In this document: positions 33,898 through 43,102 of the stretch, piece after piece | Numbering within the stretch: the first letter of the stretch is position 1 | How the letters are laid out: each line of letters opens with the position of its first letter | Origin: an uncultured Verrucomicrobiota bacterium | GTDB lineage: Bacteria; Verrucomicrobiota; Kiritimatiellia; Kiritimatiellales; Tichowtungiaceae | DNA: 64,000 nt | Direction: 5' to 3' | NCBI GenBank assembly: GCA_903831085.1 | Contig: CAIKWE010000001.1 | Location: 19,383 to 83,382 of the forward strand | Notes under the pieces: generated by a model | What the model was told of the DNA's origin: nothing | The model's database searches: none | What the model saw: the letters and a program-made list of their open reading frames with translations, nothing else | Position numbers and translations under genes: made by a program

Positions 33898-35184
33898 ATG
33901 ATTTGGATTTTATACAACCTGTTTTTCCCGGTCGCTTTTTTGTTTATGCTGCCGAAATTCATTTTGCGAATGGCGCGGCGCGGCGGCTACCGGCGTCATT
34001 TCGAGCAGCGGCTTGGAATCTACGGACGCAGCACCTCAGCCAAACTGGCGGAAGGCCGCCGCATCTGGATCCACGCCGTCAGCGTCGGCGAGTTGTTTGT
34101 GGCGTTGCGTTTTATTGAGGAGTACCGCAAAGAACATTCCGAAGCGCTGTTTGTGCTGAGCACCAACACTTCGACCGGTCATGCTCTGGCCGACCAGAAA
34201 ATGGATCCTTGTGATGTGCTGATCTATTTCCCAATCGATCTGCCATTCGTTATGCATCGTGTTTTCAGCGTCATTAAACCGCTTCAGGTGATTCTGGTGG
34301 AGTGCGAGTTCTGGCCGAACATGGTGCGGCAGGCGCATCGGCGCGGCATTCCGGTGGCGCTGATCAACGGACGGATTTCCGATTCCTCGTTCAAAGGGTA
34401 CATGCTTCTGCGTCCGTTCACCCGCCGTCTGCTCGAAATGATCAATCCGGTCTGCGTGCAGGGACGGCAGGATGCGGAACGCATCATCGCCATGGGTGCG
34501 CGGCCCGAAACGGTGAAAACGCTCGGAACCGCCAAGTATGATCTGCCGCCGCCCGCCGGCGATGCGGACGCCGCCGCCCGCGCGGTGCTCAAAAAGATTT
34601 CGGTCTCAGAGAGCGCACTCATCCTGCTTGGCGGTTCAACCTGGCCCGGCGAAGAAGAGGCGCTCTGCCAAATTTATAAGAATCTGCGCCCGCAGCATCC
34701 GGAACTTTTCCTCGTGCTGGCACCTCGCCACGCCGAGCGCCGCGACGACGTGGTCAAAACGCTCCAGGCTCAGAGTCTTTCTTTCGTTCTGCGAAGCCGG
34801 ATGAGCGGCGGAAGTGAAAAGCCTGATGTTCTGGTGGTGGACACCACCGGCGAGCTGATGAATTTTTATGCCGCCGCCGATGTGGTGTTTGTCGGCAAGA
34901 GCCTTTGCGAACATGGCGGACAGAATCCGATCGAGCCGGCGCTGTTCGGCAAACCGATTGTCGTCGGGCCGAATATGGAAAACTTTCCGTCTGTTGTGGA
35001 TGATTTTCTCGCGGCAAAAGCCTTGCGGCAAGTCGCCGATTTCCAAACCTTGGAAAAAAACATCGAGGAATTGCTGGCCAACTCTGTCGCCCGTGTGCAA
35101 CTTGGTACCGCCGCACGCGGCGTCATTGAATCCCGTCGCGGTGTGATTAACAAAATGGTCGGGGAGGTTGGTTGTGCCATCTGA
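33898..35184 (+). CDS. waaA: 3-deoxy-D-manno-octulosonic acid transferase
   Basis: Transfers Kdo to lipid A precursors at the inner membrane, so the cell makes LPS. N-terminal membrane anchor (IWILYNLFFPVAFLF), then IWIHAVSVGELFVAL, LSTNTSTGHALA, VECEFWPNMV, LINGRISDSSFKGY, LLGGSTWPGEEE, LAPRHAERR, VVDTTGEL and GKSLCEHGGQNPIEPALFGKP, all typical. Start is the ATG at 33898; the TTG at 33877 is inside repeat DNA. Palindrome 35041-35055 gives FQTLEK near the C-terminus. It overlaps the next small gene by 11 bp. Confidence 0.94.
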   Translation: MIWILYNLFFPVAFLFMLPKFILRMARRGGYRRHFEQRLGIYGRSTSAKLAEGRRIWIHAVSVGELFVALRFIEEYRKEHSEALFVLSTNTSTGHALADQKMDPCDVLIYFPIDLPFVMHRVFSVIKPLQVILVECEFWPNMVRQAHRRGIPVALINGRISDSSFKGYMLLRPFTRRLLEMINPVCVQGRQDAERIIAMGARPETVKTLGTAKYDLPPPAGDADAAARAVLKKISVSESALILLGGSTWPGEEEALCQIYKNLRPQHPELFLVLAPRHAERRDDVVKTLQAQSLSFVLRSRMSGGSEKPDVLVVDTTGELMNFYAAADVVFVGKSLCEHGGQNPIEPALFGKPIVVGPNMENFPSVVDDFLAAKALRQVADFQTLEKNIEELLANSVARVQLGTAARGVIESRRGVINKMVGEVGCAI

Positions 35185-35485
35185 TATTTACAAACTGCAG
35201 GAACCTCCGGCTCCAAGCCGGGGAACGCGCTCAGCAGTTTCCCAACGTCGGAATGAGTATCTGCGGGCGATCGGCGAGGAGGTTGTGCCTCACCATCGGC
35301 ACCATCCTCGCAGGCAGCATCACCGATCTTTCGGGAAGAAAGTCGCGTTTTTCGGTTTCGGTGTGCTGGCTCTGTTGGCTGCTTTAATTATAATCGGTTC
35401 GGTTCTGTTGGCTATCCATGCCGGAACGGTGGAGCACGGGGCACCGGCGAACGGGGCGACGCTAGATAATACTTTTTCCCGGTAA
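35174..35485 (+). CDS. small SDIY-motif membrane protein, copy 1
   Basis: Not recognised. 103 residues from a GTG start preceded by GGGGAGG at 7 bp. Begins PSDIYKLQEPPAPS, continues with a basic His/Arg-rich segment (PHHRHHPRRQHHRS), then one membrane span (FFGFGVLALLAALIIIGSVLL) and a short tail. The next gene encodes a protein of the same plan. It starts within the end of waaA, so it is likely co-translated with Kdo transferase and may sit in the inner membrane. Confidence 0.72.
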   Translation: MPSDIYKLQEPPAPSRGTRSAVSQRRNEYLRAIGEEVVPHHRHHPRRQHHRSFGKKVAFFGFGVLALLAALIIIGSVLLAIHAGTVEHGAPANGATLDNTFSR

Positions 35486-35529
35486 AAAGAACTGTCAAAC
35501 GGAACGCGAATCATTACTCTGACACCACT

Positions 35530-35868
35530 ATGTCCTCATCCGATATCTATGAAGTGAAAGAACCGCCGTGGGCGAAGAAGGCGGAGCCGCCCAAAAAACG
35601 CCGCCAGCGCCGTCATCAGGAAACATTTGACGAGGTCGTTAACAAAGACATTTCGGCGACGCACCGCCGCCGTAGCCGCAACAGCGGGTTTCGCCGGCTT
35701 CGGCATCGGCTGAAGAAGTATCCCAAGTTCAGCAAAAAATTCTGGATCAGCATTCTGGGCTCGGCGGGACTGATTCTGGTTCTGTTAATCGTCTGGGATA
35801 TGTTTTTCCGTTATCCAGGTCCTCTGGCTAAGCCCATACCGGCTGTTCCCTCCGCCGAGGTAAAGTAA
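35530..35868 (+). CDS. small SDIY-motif membrane protein, copy 2
   Basis: Not recognised. 112 residues: SSDIYEVKEPPWAKKAEPPK at the start, a long Arg/Lys/His-rich cytosolic region (RRQRRHQETFDEVV, RRRSRNSGFRRLRHRLKKY), one membrane span (ISILGSAGLILVLLIVWDMF) and a Pro-rich tail. It shares the (P/S)SDIY-x2-(Q/K)EPP opening with the gene 45 bp upstream, so the pair probably arose by duplication. Confidence 0.72.
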   Translation: MSSSDIYEVKEPPWAKKAEPPKKRRQRRHQETFDEVVNKDISATHRRRSRNSGFRRLRHRLKKYPKFSKKFWISILGSAGLILVLLIVWDMFFRYPGPLAKPIPAVPSAEVK

Positions 35869-35875
35869 AAGTTTT

Positions 35876-35945
35876 AGAGTGCGGCGCTTCGTATGCGCCG
35901 CTTTTGAAAGCGGTGATACGGCATAGCCTTTATCACCGCACTCCA
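35876..35945. repeat. GGAGTGCGG double-hairpin repeat, copy 1
   Basis: AGAGTGCGGCGCTTCGTATG..CGCCGC hairpin, TTTTGAAA linker, then CGGTGATA..TATCACCG hairpin and a closing CACTCC. It lies between convergent genes. A second copy is at 63126-63205. Confidence 0.75.
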
Positions 35946-35950
35946 AAAAA

Positions 35951-36769
35951 TCACTGCCAGTTTTTAAACAGGTCGTTGAAGAAGGCGTTGGTTTTGTTTC
36001 TCCATCCCTTCCAGACTGGCGGAACCTTGCGGGCGTAGGGCGGCGGGCTCACATCCACATCGGCGGACTGTTCGACCGTGAACCATCCCTGACTCATCTG
36101 CTGCATATAGACCGCCCGGTATTCCGCGCCTGCCGCCTGATAGATGAAGATGGCGATCAGGACGAGGATGAAGTCCCCGTGAAACAGTCCGAAAATTCCG
36201 CCGATGACGGACATGATGCGTCCGATGCGTGCGGCGAGCGCGGTAGCTTTTAGTCGGCCAAGGCGCGGTGTCATGAAAGCGCGGAAGATGCGTCCGCCAT
36301 CCATCGGGAACGACGGCAGCAGATTGAAAAGAAACAGCGCCAGGTTGACGGCGGAAAGAATGTAGAGAAGCACGGCCAGCGGCACGATACCCAGCGCGGC
36401 AAAAAGTTCTCCGATGAAGCGGCAAAGCAGCGCGAGCAGGGCGCTGACGGCCGGGCCGGCGAAAGCGACGAGAAACTCGTCTTTCGGACGGGAAGGGATG
36501 TTGTTCATTTTGGCGACGCCGCCGATCGGCAGCAGCATGATTTCGCTCACTCGGCACCCCTTGCGGATGGCGACCCAGGAATGACCCAGTTCGTGCAGTG
36601 CCACGCAGACGAAGACGCCGGCCGCGCAGAGCAGGCCGAAGAAAAATCGGGCGACACCGAACCACCGCGCGAACTGCATGGCAAGGAATGGAAGCAGAAT
36701 AATCAGTGTGATATGCACCCGCACCGGGATGCCCATGACATGAGTTAGCAGATAAGAGCGTTTAATCAT
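35951..36769 (-). CDS. site-2 protease (M50) family membrane metalloprotease
   Basis: Intramembrane zinc protease of 272 residues with five or six membrane spans. VALHELGHSWVAIRKG carries HExxH and NLLPSFPMDGGRIFRAF carries the third ligand Asp with the NxxPxxPxDGG motif. GGVAKMNNIPSRPKDEFLVAFAGPAVS is the usual region after the first site. The layout matches SpoIVFB-like rhomboid-independent proteases without PDZ or CBS domains. The C-terminal 60 residues are cytosolic and Trp/Lys-rich. The substrate is unknown, and the gene is divergent from gapA. Confidence 0.9.
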   Translation of the reverse strand: MIKRSYLLTHVMGIPVRVHITLIILLPFLAMQFARWFGVARFFFGLLCAAGVFVCVALHELGHSWVAIRKGCRVSEIMLLPIGGVAKMNNIPSRPKDEFLVAFAGPAVSALLALLCRFIGELFAALGIVPLAVLLYILSAVNLALFLFNLLPSFPMDGGRIFRAFMTPRLGRLKATALAARIGRIMSVIGGIFGLFHGDFILVLIAIFIYQAAGAEYRAVYMQQMSQGWFTVEQSADVDVSPPPYARKVPPVWKGWRNKTNAFFNDLFKNWQ

Positions 36770-36862
36770 AAAATCCTTTATTTGCAGAGAGTGTTGAGGC
36801 TTTGGGCTGGGGAGTCAAGTTTGCGGGCGCGGAGGATTGACGGGGTGGGGGGGTTCCGGTAG

Positions 36863-37918
<1,056 letters not shown>

Positions 37919-37940
37919 GCAGACCACCGCTCAGTGCAAA

Positions 37941-37970
37941 AGCCGCTCCGGATTCCGGGGCGGCTTTTTG
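37941..37970 (+). terminator. rho-independent terminator of gapA
   Basis: AGCCGCTCCGG, loop ATT, CCGGGGCGGCT, then TTTT. An 11-bp stem with one G-T pair and a T run. Confidence 0.9.
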
Positions 37971-38080
37971 CTTTCCGGCGAAAACACGCTTCCAAAGGTT
38001 GGAATAATCGAATATAAACTTAGAAAGGTTTGGCAACAGTGCTGTTGGGGGTAATACCAAACCGTATGACATTCGGTACA

Positions 38081-38143
38081 GGCGCGGCCATCGTCCGCAC
38101 CCACAGTAAGAACGATTTCCTGTAGCCGCGTCCGTTGGGCGCG
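38081..38143. repeat. GTAGCCG-family composite hairpin, intergenic
   Basis: GGCGCGGCCATCGTCCGCAC, CCACAGTAAGAACGATTTCC and TGTAGCCGCGTCCGTTGGGC in order, near-complement of the element at 826-889 (it keeps the AAGAACGAT spacer). A palindrome copy lies upstream at 37990-38004. Confidence 0.75.
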
Positions 38144-38187
38144 GTAATAAAAACCGGAAGTCATGCGAAATTGGCATAAGGAGAGTT

Positions 38188-38760
38188 ATGAACGAACCGA
38201 TTCGAATTGAGCCTTTGATTTTGACCCTGCGCGGCCAGAAAGTGATTTTGGATGCCGATCTTGCCGGACTTTACGGAGTTCAAACCAAAGTGCTGAATCA
38301 GGCGGTGAAACGTAATGTCGACCGTTTCCCGGCGGATTTGATGTTTCAACTGACCACTCAGGAGTGGCGCAACTTGAAGTCACAATTTGTGACTTCAAAT
38401 CTGGAACATGCTGAAATGGAAGAAGATAAGAGTAACCGGTCACAAATTGTGACCGGTTCCCAGCGGCATCGCGACCCGCGTTTTCTGCCGTTCGTCTTTA
38501 CCGAACACGGGGCGATGATGGCGGCTATGGTGCTGAACAGTCCGGAAGCGGTGGCGATGAGCCTGTTTGTGATACGGGCCTTTGTCCGGATGCGCGAACA
38601 GCTTGCCGCCAACGCCGCGATCCTGAAACGGCTGGCGGAAATTGATAAAACCCTGCTGGAACACGATCAGGCTCTCGGGCTGATCTGGGAGCAGCTTCAA
38701 CCCTTGCTCGCTCCGCCGCCTGATCCACCGAAAAGGCGAATCGGCTTTCATCAGGACTGA
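38188..38760 (+). CDS. ORF6N-domain (KilA-N-associated) DNA-binding protein
   Basis: A 190-residue protein of a family common on phages and mobile DNA. RGQKVILDADLAGLYGVQTKVLNQAVKRN is the ORF6N core, LPFVFTEHGAMMAAMVL the second block, then a coiled-coil tail (LKRLAEIDKTLLEHDQAL) and a Pro-rich end. Between the blocks are two long perfect palindromes (38374-38398 and 38434-38458) that duplicate the peptide SQ(F/I)VTxS. AAGGAGAG precedes the ATG. The gene lies between the gapA terminator and a partial copy of it, which suggests acquisition. Confidence 0.88.
   Translation: MNEPIRIEPLILTLRGQKVILDADLAGLYGVQTKVLNQAVKRNVDRFPADLMFQLTTQEWRNLKSQFVTSNLEHAEMEEDKSNRSQIVTGSQRHRDPRFLPFVFTEHGAMMAAMVLNSPEAVAMSLFVIRAFVRMREQLAANAAILKRLAEIDKTLLEHDQALGLIWEQLQPLLAPPPDPPKRRIGFHQD
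38374..38398. repeat. 25-bp palindrome in ORF6N gene
   Basis: Arms TTGAAGTCACAA and TTGTGACTTCAA around a single T. It shares the GTCACAA core with the next palindrome. Confidence 0.9.
38434..38458. repeat. 25-bp palindrome in ORF6N gene
   Basis: Arms AACCGGTCACAA and TTGTGACCGGTT around a single A. Spaced 60 bp from the first palindrome, centre to centre. Confidence 0.9.
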
Positions 38761-38765
38761 TCCTT

Positions 38766-38791
38766 CGGATTCCGGAGCGGCTTTTTGCTTT
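38766..38791 (+). terminator. partial duplicate of the gapA terminator
   Basis: CGGATTCCGGAGCGGCTTTT and following bases match 37949-37974 at 25 of 26 positions. The left stem arm is mostly missing; CTTCGG/CCGGAG can still pair with one G-T. Confidence 0.7.
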
Positions 38792-38876
38792 TTAAATGTT
38801 GGACAAACTGGGGGGGGGGGATATTTTAAGCATCATCGATGCAAGAGCATCGCATTTCGAGAAAGAGGTGCCGCCG

Positions 38877-39497
38877 ATGAAAAAATGGATAAAGATTGCC
38901 GGGATGTTGATTCTGACGCTGTCTGTTATGACGCAGGCCGAAGGTTACCCGTACACGACTAATATCACCATCAACATTCCCTCGAACCAGCAGGTTCTTG
39001 TCTCGTACGCTTATGAATCCACAAATAACACCATTAATGAATTGTTTGCGGGACTTCCTAGTCTTTCAGAAGTCTCCCTGTGGGGTGCTAATATGGCCTG
39101 GAAGCCTTACATGAAGGCTGGTCGATCCGGATGGGGAGCTGGCGGGACGAACAGGCTCACAATAGGCACTGCGGCTATTATATGGTCCCCCGCAGCGACA
39201 AATGTTTATTTTTCAGGCTCGATTCCTTCCGCCGTTTCAACGGCTGTCTATAAGGTGAACGGGTATACCTGGATGGGTTATCCCTATCCTGCCGACGTGG
39301 CGTTCACAAATACGACGATTGCCAAGACGGCTGCCAACGGCGACAAAATTCTGTTTTGGAGCAACAGCAACTGGGTTGTTTACAGCAAGCTTCGGACTGG
39401 ATGGCAGTCCGGCGCAACCAACCTTGTGCTGAAAAATTGCGGCGCGTTTGCCTACTTCGCGTATACGAATTCTGCCGTGTACGAGATCCGGCCCTAG
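38877..39497 (+). CDS. secreted protein of unknown function
   Basis: Not recognised. 206 residues with a signal peptide (KIAGMLILTLSVMTQAEG) from the ATG at 38877. The mature part is rich in Asn, Thr, Trp and Tyr, with beta-strand-like stretches (TNITINIPSNQQVLVSYAY, GDKILFWSNSNWVVYSKL) and no catalytic motif that I can see. Composition fits a secreted or surface beta-sandwich. It precedes another secreted protein by 36 bp, so the two may be expressed together. A run of nine or more G lies upstream at about 38810-38820. Confidence 0.7.
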   Translation: MKKWIKIAGMLILTLSVMTQAEGYPYTTNITINIPSNQQVLVSYAYESTNNTINELFAGLPSLSEVSLWGANMAWKPYMKAGRSGWGAGGTNRLTIGTAAIIWSPAATNVYFSGSIPSAVSTAVYKVNGYTWMGYPYPADVAFTNTTIAKTAANGDKILFWSNSNWVVYSKLRTGWQSGATNLVLKNCGAFAYFAYTNSAVYEIRP

Positions 39498-39533
39498 ACG
39501 TTTTGATTTTTGTTTGCAACATATGGAGATAAG

Positions 39534-40796
39534 ATGAAGAAAATATTAGCCATGTTATTGCTGGGGTTCACTACGACCTCGTATGGCGTCGTGAATATTA
39601 ACTGGGCGGCCAGTGGCGGGTTTTACTTTAATGCGGATCCTTACGTGGGGATTCTGGGGGACGGCACCGGGAATTCAACCAGAGCGCAGTTGATGTACAG
39701 CCCCGATGCTACTCAAGATGCCGGTAATGTCGGTACTGGTATTGGTCTCGACGGAGCAGGCCTTGACAATGACGTGATTCTGGCTTCAGTTACCATCACC
39801 GAGGATGGCGTTCCGGGAAACATGGATGATTACGCCTGTTTTGCGGAAAACTATACAGGGCCGTTTACTGCCGGTTATGTGTATACGCTGATATTTCAGG
39901 ATAATGTCTACGGGGGAAACGACTGGTATTATTACACTCCGATGGTTCCTTTGCAGGATATAACCAGCGGATTCCCTCAAATCATAGAGATGAACACGGA
40001 CAGGATGTATGGAGATGCCATTGATTTCGGTCCAAACGTATGTCAAAAACTCGCCCCCTCATTGAAGGAGCTGACGGTTAACGGCGGCACCGGCGGTGGA
40101 TCGTACGCCAACGAGGAGCAGGTGGAAATCTCAGCGGACGCTCCGGTAACCGGAAAGGCCTTCAGCCGGTGGATTGGCGATACACAGTATGTGGCGAGCG
40201 TGACTTCGACGACCACCACGGTGACCATGCCGGCTCAGGATATTGCCCTGACCGCGACGTACGTGGACATCTACTACACGCTGACGGTCAACAGCGGAAG
40301 CGGTAGCGGGTCGTACACCAACGGAACGAGGATAACGATCGAGTTTAATCCTATTATCATGCAAATTTGGCCCCGCCCGGAAATAACCTTTATTACGTGG
40401 ACTGGTGCCGTCCAGTATGTGGCGAACGTGGCTTCGCCGACCACCACGGTAACGATGCCGGCAGCCAATATCACTGTGACCGCGATCTATACCGTCTTCC
40501 AACCTCCGCTGCCGGATGACGATTCAGATGGTGACGGCATGAAAGACTGGGAGGAATACATTGCCGGAACCAATCCGAGCAATTCGGCATCCAGCTTCCG
40601 TGTAACAGAAAACTCCCGAAACGTGTTGGGCTGGAATGCCGTTTCCGGGCGGGTCTATTCGGTTTACTGGACGACCAATCTGCTGACCGGTTTCCAATGT
40701 CTGGAAAGCAATATTCCGTGGACACAAGGGAGTTTCACCAATTCAACGGACGTTCCCTGCGGCTATTACAAGATCGGCGTCCGGCTTGAGAACTGA
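39534..40796 (+). CDS. secreted protein with InlB-type B-repeats and Ca-loop tail
   Basis: A 420-residue secreted protein; ATG 39534 follows GGAGATAAG. Signal peptide ILAMLLLGFTTTSYG. Residues about 180-320 hold two related beta repeats (LTVNGGTGGGSYANEEQVEI and LTVNSGSGSGSYTNGTRITI, each ending TTTVTMPA..I.(L/V)TA.Y), matching divergent InlB B-repeats. The tail DSDGDGMKDWEEYIAGTNPS is an acidic calcium-type loop followed by a short beta domain, as in the protease at 26296. Palindrome 40692-40706 is read FQCLE in that final domain. Likely a cell-surface or extracellular protein. Confidence 0.82.
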   Translation: MKKILAMLLLGFTTTSYGVVNINWAASGGFYFNADPYVGILGDGTGNSTRAQLMYSPDATQDAGNVGTGIGLDGAGLDNDVILASVTITEDGVPGNMDDYACFAENYTGPFTAGYVYTLIFQDNVYGGNDWYYYTPMVPLQDITSGFPQIIEMNTDRMYGDAIDFGPNVCQKLAPSLKELTVNGGTGGGSYANEEQVEISADAPVTGKAFSRWIGDTQYVASVTSTTTTVTMPAQDIALTATYVDIYYTLTVNSGSGSGSYTNGTRITIEFNPIIMQIWPRPEITFITWTGAVQYVANVASPTTTVTMPAANITVTAIYTVFQPPLPDDDSDGDGMKDWEEYIAGTNPSNSASSFRVTENSRNVLGWNAVSGRVYSVYWTTNLLTGFQCLESNIPWTQGSFTNSTDVPCGYYKIGVRLEN

Positions 40797-40837
40797 TCTG
40801 TAGCGCAGAACGCGACAGGGGCATCGCCTCTGCCTTT

Positions 40838-40852
40838 TTCCAAGGTCTGGAA
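40838..40852. repeat. TTCCARNNNYTGGAA palindrome before terminator
   Basis: TTCCAAGGTCTGGAA with TTT before and AA after. It lies 8 bp ahead of a strong hairpin terminator. Confidence 0.7.
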
Positions 40853-40859
40853 AACAGAA

Positions 40860-40889
40860 CCGGAGTCAGATTGACTCCGGCCTTTTTTT
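40860..40889 (+). terminator. rho-independent terminator
   Basis: CCGGAGTCA, loop GAT, TGACTCCGG, CC and seven T. Perfect 9-bp stem after the secreted protein gene. Confidence 0.9.
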
Positions 40890-40936
40890 CCTTATATTCG
40901 GGGCTCATTTTTAAACCCTTCGACTCCGCTCCCGCC

Positions 40937-40964
40937 TTCGCCAAGGCTATGGCGGGCAAGCAGG
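40937..40964. repeat. CCGCC..GGCGGG hairpin repeat, copy 1
   Basis: CCCGCCTTCGCCAAGGCTAT then GGCGGGC, just before pgk. A variant (CCCGCCGTCGCATAAAGCTA then TGGCGGGC) lies at 63751-63778. Confidence 0.65.
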
Positions 40965-40991
40965 GCAGGCCAACTTGAAAGGAAATAGAAG

Positions 40992-42248
40992 ATGAAGAAA
41001 CTGACGATTCGCGATGTGGATGTGAAGGGCCATCGGGTTCTGATGCGTGTGGATTTCAATGTGCCGGTCAAAGACGGCAAAGTAGGCGACGTGACCCGTA
41101 TCACCGCCGCCATTCCGACGATCAAGTATGTGCTCGAAAAGGGCGGCTCACTTGTTCTGATGAGCCATCTCGGCCGCCCGAAGGGCAAAGGCTACGAAGC
41201 CGAATTCAGCCTGAAGCCGGTTGCCGCCAAACTCGAAGAACTGCTCGGCAAGCCGGTCAAGTTCGGCGCGGATTGCGTCGGCGCGGAAACCATCGCTCAG
41301 GCCAAGGCGCTCAAGGCCGGCGAAATCATGGTGGTCGAAAACACCCGTTTTTATAAGGAAGAGGAAGGTAAAGCCAAGCTGGCCGACGACGCCACGGACG
41401 AGCAGAAGAAAGCCGCCAAGGCAGAAATGAAAGCTAAGCAGAAAGAGCTCGCCAAGAAGCTGGCCGAACTCGGCGACGGCGAAATCTACTGCAATGATGC
41501 TTTCGGTTCCGCGCACCGCGCTCACGCTTCCACCGCAGTGGTCTGTCAGTTCTACAAAAAGAACGTCGCCGGCTTCCTGATGGAAAAGGAAATTGATTAC
41601 CTCGGCAAGGCGCTCGAAGCACCGGAAAAACCGTTCGTTGCCATCATCGGCGGCGCGAAAATCTCCGGCAAGATCGATGTCGTCACCAGTCTGATGAGCA
41701 AGTGCGACGCGATTCTGATCGGCGGCGGCATGGCTTACACCTTCTACAAAGCGCAGGGCTTCAAGGTCGGCAACTCGCTGGTCGAAGACGACCGCGTCGA
41801 AATGGCCAAAGACATTCTCGCTCAGGCTAAAGCCAAAGGCGTGAAGCTGATGCTCCCGATTGACAATCTCGCGGCGGACAAGTTTGACGCGGCGGCGAAT
41901 ACCAAGGTCGTCGGCGAAAACATTGATGACGGCTGGATGGCGCTTGATATCGGCCCGAAGACGATCGCGCTCTACTGCGCTGAAATCGCCAAGGCCAAAA
42001 CCGTGGTCTGGAACGGCCCGATGGGCTGTTTTGAAATGGCTCCGTTCGCCAAAGGCACCTTCGCGGTCTGCCAGGCGGTGGCCGATTCCGACAGCGTCAG
42101 TATTATCGGCGGTGGCGACAGCGTGAGCGCCGTTAATAAGAGCGGCCTGGCCGACAAGATGACCCATATCAGCACCGGCGGCGGCGCGAGCCTTGAGTTC
42201 CTCGAAGGCAAGCAGCTTCCCGGCGTCACCGCGCTGACCGATAAGTAA
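40992..42248 (+). CDS. pgk: phosphoglycerate kinase
   Basis: ATP-forming glycolytic kinase, 418 residues. [102 protein letters not shown] and [13 protein letters not shown] cover both lobes. A Lys/Ala-rich insert (about residues 134-155) lengthens the N-lobe compared with the classical enzyme but does not touch active residues. GGAAATAGAAG precedes the ATG. tpiA follows after 26 bp. Confidence 0.97.
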   Translation: MKKLTIRDVDVKGHRVLMRVDFNVPVKDGKVGDVTRITAAIPTIKYVLEKGGSLVLMSHLGRPKGKGYEAEFSLKPVAAKLEELLGKPVKFGADCVGAETIAQAKALKAGEIMVVENTRFYKEEEGKAKLADDATDEQKKAAKAEMKAKQKELAKKLAELGDGEIYCNDAFGSAHRAHASTAVVCQFYKKNVAGFLMEKEIDYLGKALEAPEKPFVAIIGGAKISGKIDVVTSLMSKCDAILIGGGMAYTFYKAQGFKVGNSLVEDDRVEMAKDILAQAKAKGVKLMLPIDNLAADKFDAAANTKVVGENIDDGWMALDIGPKTIALYCAEIAKAKTVVWNGPMGCFEMAPFAKGTFAVCQAVADSDSVSIIGGGDSVSAVNKSGLADKMTHISTGGGASLEFLEGKQLPGVTALTDK

Positions 42249-42274
42249 CTTTTAAAAACAAACAGGAGAATCTA

Positions 42275-43030
42275 ATGAGAAAGAAAATTATTGCTGGTAA
42301 CTGGAAGATGAACAAGACGGTTGCCGATGCCTTGACGCTGGTCAAAGGGATTCAAGCCGAGCTGGCCGGGAGCACTGAGGTTGAAGTCGTAGTTTGTCCG
42401 CCGTTTACCGCGCTCAAGTCCGTCGGCGATGTGCTGACCGACAGCCAGATCAAGCTGGGCTGTCAGAATATGAGTTCGGAAAACGACGGGGCTTATACCG
42501 GCGAGATTTCCCACACCATGCTCAAGGAGCTGTTCGTCAAGTATGTCATTCTCGGCCACAGCGAGCGCCGACAGTATTATAAAGAAACTGACTTCTGGGT
42601 GAACAAGAAGGTCAAAAAGGCTCTTGAAACGAATCTGCGCCCGATCGTCTGTGTCGGTGAGAAGCTCGAAGAGCGCGAAGCCGGCAACACCGAAAAGGTT
42701 GTCGAAGCGCAGGTGCGCGGCAGTCTGGCCGACATCACTGCGGAACAGTTTGAAAACGTCGTCGTCGCCTACGAGCCCGTTTGGGCGATTGGCACCGGCA
42801 AAACTGCGACCAGCGAGCAGGCTCAGGAAGTCCATGCTTTCATTCGCGGCATCATCCGCGACATGGTCGGCGAAAAAGCGGCTAAAGGCCTGCGTATTCA
42901 GTACGGCGGAAGCATGAAAGCCTCCAATGCCAAGGAACTGCTTTCCCAGCCTGACATCGACGGCGGACTGATTGGCGGCGCGGCGCTCGAAGCCCGTTCC
43001 TTCGTCGACATCGTCAAAGCAGGGCTGTAA
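42275..43030 (+). CDS. tpiA: triosephosphate isomerase
   Basis: Interconverts dihydroxyacetone phosphate and glyceraldehyde-3-phosphate. IAGNWKMNKT (active Lys), VILGHSERR (active His), VVAYEPVWAIGTGKTA (active Glu plus loop 6) and QYGGSMKASNAKEL with GGAALEARSF. Length 251 is normal. AGGAGA lies before the ATG. It is part of the pgk-tpiA-secG series found in many bacteria. Confidence 0.97.
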   Translation: MRKKIIAGNWKMNKTVADALTLVKGIQAELAGSTEVEVVVCPPFTALKSVGDVLTDSQIKLGCQNMSSENDGAYTGEISHTMLKELFVKYVILGHSERRQYYKETDFWVNKKVKKALETNLRPIVCVGEKLEEREAGNTEKVVEAQVRGSLADITAEQFENVVVAYEPVWAIGTGKTATSEQAQEVHAFIRGIIRDMVGEKAAKGLRIQYGGSMKASNAKELLSQPDIDGGLIGGAALEARSFVDIVKAGL

Positions 43031-43040
43031 ACGGACGGAA

Positions 43041-43065
43041 GCGGAATTTATACTCGCAATTCCGC
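43041..43065 (+). other. hairpin between tpiA and secG
   Basis: GCGGAATT and AATTCCGC arms with a 9-nt loop. No T run follows, so it may be an RNA-processing or stability hairpin and not a terminator. Confidence 0.45.
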
Positions 43066-43102
43066 CCCTAAAGCCTAAAGTTCAAAACTTCTGGAGGTAA
43101 AA

